Origin: Staphylococcus pettenkoferi
Lineage (GTDB): Bacteria > Bacillota > Bacilli > Staphylococcales > Staphylococcaceae
Length of the DNA stretch: 64,000 nt
Assembly: GCF_026659735.1 (NCBI RefSeq)
Contig: NZ_JANSKK010000007.1
Location: forward strand, 62,001-126,000
Direction of reading: 5' to 3'
How positions within the stretch are numbered: position 1 is the first letter of the stretch; every line of letters starts with the position of its first letter. Under the pieces are notes generated by a model, which had not been told where the DNA came from, did no database searches, and was given only the letters and a program-made list of their open reading frames with translations. This document shows positions 58,725 through 64,000 of this stretch, piece after piece. A program made the translations under genes and the position numbers.

Positions 58725-59783
58725 TTATAAAATAATAAGGTCTTTCGATGATTTAGTAAAGCGTTCACAACCATTTTCAGTGATTAAGATATCATCCTCA
58801 ATACGAACGCCACCTAAACCTTCGAGATAAATACCAGGCTCTATTGTAACACATTGATTCACTTTAAGCGTGCTATCACTGCGACGTGAAAGCGCTGGCC
58901 CTTCGTGAACATCTAAACCAATGCCATGGCCTAGGGAATGACCGAAATAGTCTCCATAGCCTTTCTCACTGATATAGTCTCTGGCTACTGCGTCGAGTTC
59001 ACTCGCTTTCATACCTGGTTTGGCTGCTTCAATCGCTTTAAGATTAGCGTCAAGTACGATTTGATGAATTTCTTTGAGTTTCTCATCAGGTTCTCCCACA
59101 GCAAATGTACGTGTAATATCTGAGGCATAACCTTTGTAGTAAGCACCATAATCTAAAGTGATTAAGTCACCATCTTCAATGACTTTGTCACTTGCGACAC
59201 CATGTGGCATAGCACCACGATAACCTGATGCGACAATCGTATCGAACGATGTGTCTTCAGCACCGAGTTCAAGCATCTTACTTTCAAGTTTCGCTTTAAC
59301 GTCATGTTCCGTCATGCCCGCTTTCGTAACTGTTAGAATATAGTCATATGCTTCATCGACAATCTCAGCAGCTTTTTGAATAATTTGAATTTCGTCTTGA
59401 GTTTTGACTTCACGAATTTCTTCGATTGCACCTGAAACGCTAATTAAGCTAATTGGTGCTTTACTGAGTTTTAGATACGTATCATATGAGACAAGATTCC
59501 CTTCAAAGCCTACATTTTCGACATTTAACTCTTGTAAATGTGATTTAATTGCATCAAGTAAATTTCCATCCTGATTAATGACGTTAAATTCGGTAGCTTG
59601 TTGTGAAGCTTGATCCATATATCTAAAGTCAGTGAGCAAGATTCTCTTCTCTGACGTGATAATCAACGCCCCACTCGTACCTGTGAATTGAGATAAATAC
59701 CGACGATTGAAATCTGACAGTACAACGAGCGCATCTAAGTGTTTGTCGCTCAATAATTGATTCACTTGTTCTAGTCTATCCAT
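58725..59783 (-). CDS. Xaa-Pro aminopeptidase/dipeptidase (YqhT type)
   Basis: A 352-residue M24 metallopeptidase. The creatinase-like N-terminal domain is followed by a pita-bread domain with metal ligands in LDYGAYYKGYASDITR, SLGHGIGLDVHEGP and VTIEPGIYLEGLGGVRIEDD. It probably cleaves peptides with proline in the second position. The ATG at 59783 has GGGGG 7 nt upstream; the ATG at 59789 is too close to it. It is upstream of efp. Confidence 0.92.
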   Translation of the reverse strand: MDRLEQVNQLLSDKHLDALVVLSDFNRRYLSQFTGTSGALIITSEKRILLTDFRYMDQASQQATEFNVINQDGNLLDAIKSHLQELNVENVGFEGNLVSYDTYLKLSKAPISLISVSGAIEEIREVKTQDEIQIIQKAAEIVDEAYDYILTVTKAGMTEHDVKAKLESKMLELGAEDTSFDTIVASGYRGAMPHGVASDKVIEDGDLITLDYGAYYKGYASDITRTFAVGEPDEKLKEIHQIVLDANLKAIEAAKPGMKASELDAVARDYISEKGYGDYFGHSLGHGIGLDVHEGPALSRRSDSTLKVNQCVTIEPGIYLEGLGGVRIEDDILITENGCERFTKSSKDLIIL

Positions 59784-59806
59784 GATCATTCCCCCGTCCT
59801 TTAAGT

Positions 59807-59835
59807 TTGTACTTTTCCTGCTTATACCTTAAAAT
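59807..59835 (+). promoter_or_regulatory. Sigma-A promoter of the lipoprotein gene
   Basis: TTGTAC (59807-59812), a 17-nt spacer and TAAAAT (59830-59835), about 56 bp before the ATG. Confidence 0.5.
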
Positions 59836-59891
59836 GATAGCATAATTAGGTTTAAAATGAATAGTTATTGATTTTTTATAGGAGCAAAATA

Positions 59892-60470
59892 ATGAAGAAG
59901 AAATTAATTGCTGTACTCTGTGCTTCTACTTTATTAGTAGGCTGTGGAAGCCAAAATTTAACGCAACTTGAAAAGAAAACAACAGATTTACGCGATAAAA
60001 ATCATAAAATGAAGCTAGAGATTCAAGAATTACAACAGTCAAAATCTCAGCATGAAGAGAAGATTAAAGCTTTGCAGAAAGATAAAAGCAATATGAAGCA
60101 AGCAAAGTCGAATCATAAGAAGGTTTCTAACTATAAAACTTCCTCTCAATATTATAAAGATGTCACTGACGTGTTAAACGAATATCATGATCAGAAAAAA
60201 GACATTGAGGCAAATAAACATAGTTCGAAGGTAGAATCGAAAATCAATGGTATGGTCGAAGATTTAGACCAAGCGCGTGATCACTACACTGAGAATCTAA
60301 ATAAAGATGATATGTCTGCCGACGATAAGAAAAAAGATAAATCAATTTCTAAGTTACATAAAGATTTAACTAAAGCTTTTGATGATATTCAAGATGGCTA
60401 TAGTAAAAAAGATAAAAAGAAAATCTCCAGTGGCCAAAAGAAATTATCACAAATTAAGTTAGATCAATAA
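59892..60470 (+). CDS. YkyA-like coiled-coil lipoprotein
   Basis: A 192-residue exported lipoprotein. The signal peptide MKKKLIAVLCASTLLVGC ends in the lipobox LVGC with lipidated Cys18. The rest is very Lys/Asp/Gln-rich and forms predicted coiled coil. It resembles the YkyA-type putative cell-wall-binding lipoproteins; the function is unknown. The ATG at 59892 has AGGAGC upstream; the frame opens earlier without a ribosome site. It is followed by a small membrane protein gene on the same strand. Confidence 0.82.
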   Translation: MKKKLIAVLCASTLLVGCGSQNLTQLEKKTTDLRDKNHKMKLEIQELQQSKSQHEEKIKALQKDKSNMKQAKSNHKKVSNYKTSSQYYKDVTDVLNEYHDQKKDIEANKHSSKVESKINGMVEDLDQARDHYTENLNKDDMSADDKKKDKSISKLHKDLTKAFDDIQDGYSKKDKKKISSGQKKLSQIKLDQ

Positions 60471-60514
60471 TTTCAAGCTAAATCAGTTTCTAAGTATTAT
60501 AGGAGTGTTCATTT

Positions 60515-60730
60515 TTGAGAAATGTATTATTCTACATTGTCATCATCATCGCTGCATTCGGATTAATCATGAATTTTGATGTTTTCTTCTATAGCATCAT
60601 TCGATCATTGATTACGCTAGCGATCATCGGAGTGATTATCTATTTAATTTATTACTTCTTCTTCCTTACAGAAGATCAACGAAAGTATAAACGTGCACAA
60701 CGTAAATATAAACGACGCAGCAAACATTAA
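60515..60730 (+). CDS. Small membrane protein of unknown function
   Basis: A 71-residue protein with two hydrophobic segments (about 3-22 and 27-50) and a strongly basic C terminus (KYKRAQRKYKRRSKH). The TTG start has AGGAG 9 nt upstream. It lies 44 bp after the lipoprotein gene and ends at a strong terminator, so the two are probably co-transcribed. A similar small gene sits here in other staphylococci as far as I recall; no function is known to me. Confidence 0.75.
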   Translation: MRNVLFYIVIIIAAFGLIMNFDVFFYSIIRSLITLAIIGVIIYLIYYFFFLTEDQRKYKRAQRKYKRRSKH

Positions 60731-60740
60731 GTAGAAGTTA

Positions 60741-60779
60741 AAAACCTTCTGAAGTCATTTGGCAACTTCAGAAGGTTTT
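60741..60779. terminator. Bidirectional terminator before lipM
   Basis: AAAACCTTCTGAAG (60741-60754) pairs perfectly with CTTCAGAAGGTTTT (60766-60779); T-rich sequence follows on both strands, between convergent genes. Confidence 0.85.
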
Positions 60780-60783
60780 ACTT

Positions 60784-61614
60784 TTATTTGCGATACATCC
60801 AATCGTCAGATTTATATTTTTCAGCAATTTCTTGAACTTCTTGTTCTTGAGCGTCAGTCAGTTGCAGTGGTTTAAAGTCGATATTTAAACCTTTTTTAAA
60901 ACCAGTAGCAAAGGCATCTTCCATTTGTTCCAAAGTGATGTGCTCATCAGAAATATCATTCATAGCTACAGCTTTATCAAGAAATGCTTTTTTCATTTTA
61001 TCTTTCAAACGACTATTCTTGAACTTGAACATGTCGAATAAATCATCGATATCTACATCTTGTAAAAGTGAACCATGTTGAAGAATGACACCTTTCTGAC
61101 GTACTTGCGCACTCCCTGCGATCTTACGTCCTTCCACTACAAGCTCATACCAACTTGGTGCGTCGAAACACACGGCACTACGAGGTTGTCGTAATTTAGC
61201 ACGCTCTTCTTCCGAACGCGGGACAGAGAAGTGAGCATCAAAGCCGAGACTTCTAAAACCTTCGAGTAAACCTTGAGAAATGACTTTGTAAGCTTCAGTC
61301 ACTGTACGAGGCATGTCGGGATGATCCTCAGGTACGATGACGGCATAAGTCAGTTCCTTGTCATGAAGTACGCCTCTTCCCCCAGTCGGGCGTCTGACAA
61401 GTCCATATCCTTTCTCTTTAACTTTATCGATATCAATTTCTTTCTCTAAACGTTGAAAATAACCTACAGATAATGTGGGAGGGTCCCAAGTGTAGAAGCG
61501 AATAACTGGATCGATTTCTCCACGAGACACAAAGTTTAACAACGCTTCGTCCATTGCCATATTGTAGTATGGATCACGACTACCTGTATTGATGAAATTC
61601 CAAGTTTCTACCAC
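60784..61614 (-). CDS. lipM: Octanoyltransferase LipM
   Basis: A 276-residue enzyme of the LplA/LipB fold that moves octanoate from acyl carrier protein to GcvH in lipoate synthesis. It has [19 protein letters not shown] (near 74-92), the catalytic-Cys segment [17 protein letters not shown], and [15 protein letters not shown]. The Cys and the single-domain length favour LipM over a lipoate ligase. It starts with GTG behind AGGGGT. The glycine-cleavage genes nearby use the lipoyl product. Confidence 0.9.
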   Translation of the reverse strand: MVETWNFINTGSRDPYYNMAMDEALLNFVSRGEIDPVIRFYTWDPPTLSVGYFQRLEKEIDIDKVKEKGYGLVRRPTGGRGVLHDKELTYAVIVPEDHPDMPRTVTEAYKVISQGLLEGFRSLGFDAHFSVPRSEEERAKLRQPRSAVCFDAPSWYELVVEGRKIAGSAQVRQKGVILQHGSLLQDVDIDDLFDMFKFKNSRLKDKMKKAFLDKAVAMNDISDEHITLEQMEDAFATGFKKGLNIDFKPLQLTDAQEQEVQEIAEKYKSDDWMYRK

Positions 61615-61697
61615 AATTAAAACCCCTAACCAATATAATTAGCATGACTCTAATTGATTTAAAGTATGCCCGACAACGTTAAAATGCAATAAAAATT

Positions 61698-61726
61698 TTG
61701 ATAAATTGCATTCACAGTCTTATAAT
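61698..61726 (+). promoter_or_regulatory. Sigma-A promoter of the rhodanese-like gene
   Basis: TTGATA (61698-61703), a 17-nt spacer and a perfect TATAAT (61721-61726), 32 bp before the ATG. Confidence 0.65.
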
Positions 61727-61758
61727 ATATAATAGCGATTTATGAGGGAGGATGCAAG

Positions 61759-62145
61759 ATGAGTAACTTTGTATACATTGCGTTAATCATCATCGTCATC
61801 ATCATTTTATACATGGTTATACAAATGATTTGGAACAAACGTGCTGTGACTGAGTTAGATCAGAATGAGTTCCATAAAGGTTTACGTAAAGCGCAAGTCA
61901 TTGATGTGCGTGAGAAAGTGGACTATGATTATGGACATATTAACGGCGCACGTAATATCCCAATTACGATGTTTAAACAAAGATTCCAAGGTTTGAGAAA
62001 GGACCAGCCTATTTACTTAGCCGATGCAAATGGTGTCGCAGCCTATCGTGCCGCGAGAATCTTGAAGAAGAATGGCTATAAAGACATTTACATGCTTAAA
62101 GGCGGCTATAAAAAGTGGACAGGCAAAATCAAATCTAAAAAATAA
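61759..62145 (+). CDS. Membrane-anchored rhodanese-like protein (YqhL type)
   Basis: A 128-residue protein with an N-terminal membrane anchor (about 4-24) and a rhodanese domain (about 35-125; AQVIDVREKVDYDYGHINGA, MLKGGYKKW). The catalytic cysteine of the active-site loop is replaced by Asp89 (DANGVAAYRA in place of CxxGxRS), so sulfur transfer in the usual way is unlikely. GGGAGG precedes the ATG. It is divergent from lipM and convergent with gcvPB. Confidence 0.88.
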   Translation: MSNFVYIALIIIVIIILYMVIQMIWNKRAVTELDQNEFHKGLRKAQVIDVREKVDYDYGHINGARNIPITMFKQRFQGLRKDQPIYLADANGVAAYRAARILKKNGYKDIYMLKGGYKKWTGKIKSKK

Positions 62146-62152
62146 TGTATTA

Positions 62153-62184
62153 AAAAAAGCAATCCTGAAGAGGATTGCTTTTTT
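62153..62184. terminator. Bidirectional terminator between the rhodanese gene and gcvPB
   Basis: AAAAAAGCAATCCT and AGGATTGCTTTTTT are perfect arms around a GAAG loop, with T runs on both strands. Confidence 0.95.
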
Positions 62185-62209
62185 AATGCCTGAAATAGTG
62201 TTTTCAGAG

Positions 62210-63688
62210 TTATTCTTTTTCAGCGTGTAAACCATCAAATTTTAATACCGGTTTACGCGCAGCTTTCGTTTCATCTAAGCGATCAATGATTGTATGATGT
62301 GGCGCTTCAAGTACTTTATCGGGATCATTTTTCGCTTCTTCTGAAATTTGGATGAGCGCGTCACAGAAGTAATCTAATGTTTCTTTAGATTCAGTTTCTG
62401 TAGGCTCAATCATCATACCTTCATCCACATTGAGTGGGAAGTAAATTGTAGGTGGATGTACGCCGAAATCTAACAAGCGTTTTGCCATGTCGAGAGTACG
62501 CACACCGTGTTCTTTTTGTTTTGAACCACTGAGAACAAATTCGTGTTTACAGTATTGTTCGAATGGAATATCAAATTCATCTTTAAGGCGTGCTTTAATA
62601 TAGTTCGCGTTAAGCACAGCTGCTTCTGAAACTTCTTGTAAACCTTTGTTCCCCATTGTGCGAATATAAGTGTATGCTCTTAGGTAAATACCGAAGTTAC
62701 CATAGAATGGTTTAACGCGTCCAATTGAATTTTCAATTTCGTTTTCGTAACGGTAGTGGTCGCCATCTTTAACTACGAGTGGTTTTGGTAGATAGCTTGC
62801 TAATTCTTTAACAACACCAACTGGACCTGAACCTGGACCGCCACCGCCGTGAGGGCCTGTAAATGTCTTATGCAAGTTCAAGTGTACAGCATCGAAGCCC
62901 ATGTCTCCTGGACGTACTTTATCCATAATTGCGTTGAGGTTGGCACCATCATAGTAAAGTAAGCCGCCTGCTTCGTGGACAATTTCACGGATTTCCATGA
63001 TATTTTTCTCGAAGATACCTAACGTATTAGGGTTAGTCAACATAATAGCAGCAGTATTCTCATTAACGACGCGTTTTAGGTCTTCGATGTCTACTTCACC
63101 ACGTTCGTTGGACTTAACAGTGACAGCTTTGAATCCAGCAAATGCTGCTGAAGCCGGGTTTGTACCGTGTGCTGAGTCAGGAACGATGACTTCGTTTCTG
63201 TGACCTTGACCATTTTTTTGATGGTAAGCTTTGAAGATCATTAACGCTGTCCATTCACCGTGAGCACCAGCTGCTGGTTGTAGTGTAACTTCGTCCATAC
63301 CTGTAATTTCTTTAAGTTCTTCTTGTAAGCTATGAATGATTTCAAGTGAACCTTGAACTTGTGATTCGTCTTGTAATGGATGTGCCTCAGCGAAGCCGCC
63401 TAAACGCGCTACTTTTTCATTAATTTTAGGATTGTATTTCATCGTACAAGAGCCAAGTGGATAGAAACCAGAGTCTACACCGAAGTTTTTATTTGATAGC
63501 TCTGTATAATGACGTACAAGGTCTAATTCGGCAACTTCAGGAAGTTCTGCTTTCTCTTTACGAATAAACTTCTCATCGAAAACATCATTTACTGATTGAG
63601 AATCAACTTCTTTCTGAGGTAAAGAATATGCATAACGTCCTTCTCTAGAACGTTCAAAGATTAGAGGGCTAGATTTACTTACTACCAT
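62210..63688 (-). CDS. gcvPB: Glycine dehydrogenase (decarboxylating) subunit 2
   Basis: A 492-residue PLP enzyme subunit of the glycine cleavage P-protein. The PLP lysine is in [34 protein letters not shown] and [20 protein letters not shown] are family motifs. The two-subunit P-protein is typical of Firmicutes. It overlaps gcvPA by 14 bp. The window ends before gcvT, where a glycine riboswitch would be expected further upstream. Confidence 0.96.
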   Translation of the reverse strand: MVVSKSSPLIFERSREGRYAYSLPQKEVDSQSVNDVFDEKFIRKEKAELPEVAELDLVRHYTELSNKNFGVDSGFYPLGSCTMKYNPKINEKVARLGGFAEAHPLQDESQVQGSLEIIHSLQEELKEITGMDEVTLQPAAGAHGEWTALMIFKAYHQKNGQGHRNEVIVPDSAHGTNPASAAFAGFKAVTVKSNERGEVDIEDLKRVVNENTAAIMLTNPNTLGIFEKNIMEIREIVHEAGGLLYYDGANLNAIMDKVRPGDMGFDAVHLNLHKTFTGPHGGGGPGSGPVGVVKELASYLPKPLVVKDGDHYRYENEIENSIGRVKPFYGNFGIYLRAYTYIRTMGNKGLQEVSEAAVLNANYIKARLKDEFDIPFEQYCKHEFVLSGSKQKEHGVRTLDMAKRLLDFGVHPPTIYFPLNVDEGMMIEPTETESKETLDYFCDALIQISEEAKNDPDKVLEAPHHTIIDRLDETKAARKPVLKFDGLHAEKE

Positions 63689-64000
63689 TTAACTCACCTG
63701 CTTTCTTCACGAATGAATCGATTTCGTCTTTAGTGCGTAATTCAGTCACGGCAACGAGCATGTGATTAGTGAAGTCTGAACTTGCTTCACCTAAATCGAA
63801 ACCGCCGATGAATCCTTCATCAACTAACGCTTTGTTGATTTCAGAAATAGGTTGATCAAATTTAACTACGAATTCGTTATAACTTGGTGCTTCAGAAACC
63901 TCAAAGCCTGCTTCTTTGAATTGATTTTTCGCGTAATTCGCATTTTCGAAGTTTCTTAACGCAATGTCGTACATACCTTGCTTACCTAATGCAGACATGC
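63675..64000 (-). CDS. gcvPA: Glycine dehydrogenase (decarboxylating) subunit 1, C-terminal part
   Basis: The last 108 or so codons of the P-protein alpha-type subunit; the gene continues beyond base 64000. The visible part has [18 protein letters not shown] and [16 protein letters not shown], typical of the GcvPA C terminus. It ends in frame with a normal stop and overlaps gcvPB, as in other Firmicutes gcvT-gcvPA-gcvPB operons. Confidence 0.92.
   Translation of the reverse strand, partial: MSALGKQGMYDIALRNFENANYAKNQFKEAGFEVSEAPSYNEFVVKFDQPISEINKALVDEGFIGGFDLGEASSDFTNHMLVAVTELRTKDEIDSFVKKAGELNGSK

Overview
The window is chromosomal DNA of a Staphylococcus. Gene content and order (cca-bshA, the aro genes, hup-gpsA-der-rpsA-cmk, ebpS, srrAB, scpAB, fur-xerD, zwf/gnd, bkd, argR-recN, accBC-nusB-xseAB-ispA, efp, gcvPAB) match the staphylococcal core genome. 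An EbpS homologue with a C-terminal LysM domain, the bacillithiol genes bshA, brxB and bdr, and the SrrAB regulators point the same way. The species cannot be fixed from sequence alone; the divergence of EbpS, SrrB and ProC from the S. aureus proteins as I know them suggests a coagulase-negative species. No tRNA, rRNA, insertion sequence, prophage or CRISPR array was found. This is an ordinary, dense housekeeping region in which most genes lie on the minus strand.

Layout. 1-2807: birA (cut by the window edge), cca, bshA and a MazG-type gene. 3033-9940: a probable long operon aroC-aroB-aroA-TPR protein-ypiB-DUF1405-yugP ending at a strong terminator. 10010-12974: ndk and the menaquinone side-chain genes hepS-menG-hepT. 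13262-13830: hup followed by a long structured 3' region. 14000-18626: gpsA, der, rpsA, cmk. 18705-24836: ansA (plus strand), bdr, ebpS, recQ, ypbB. 25036-26242: ferredoxin (plus) and an FMN riboswitch with ribU. 26334-31052: scpA-scpB-rluB-srrA-srrB. 31137-38010: DUF309, nudF-fur-xerD, an aldo/keto reductase, an SDR, proC and rnz. 38131-42468: the oxidative pentose phosphate genes zwf and gnd, flanking an AraC/GyrI-like regulator. 42543-50404: a PepT-like peptidase, a 32-residue membrane miniprotein, an exporter-like protein, brxB and the branched-chain keto acid dehydrogenase genes lpd-bkdAA-bkdAB-bkdB. 50625-57830: argR-recN and the accBC-nusB-xseAB-ispA operon. 58134-64000: efp, an aminopeptidase, a lipoprotein, lipM, a rhodanese-fold protein, gcvPB and partial gcvPA.

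Several genes are functionally linked. BshA, BrxB and Bdr belong to bacillithiol synthesis and redox cycling. LipM supplies octanoyl groups for lipoylation of GcvH and hence of E2 proteins such as BkdB; Lpd, BkdB and GcvPAB belong to lipoate-dependent complexes. BirA biotinylates AccB. HepS/HepT, IspA and MenG feed menaquinone synthesis, while SrrAB senses respiratory state.

No clearly novel system was found. The best candidates for a second look are the ~250-nt structured region 3' of hup, the absence of the usual yqhY gene between accC and nusB, a miniprotein resembling the stressosome anchor Prli42, a possible Shine-Dalgarno-sequestering switch behind the FMN aptamer, a rhodanese lacking its catalytic cysteine, and ProC with an eight-aspartate tail. 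Start codons were chosen by Shine-Dalgarno position where the longest reading frame began too early.
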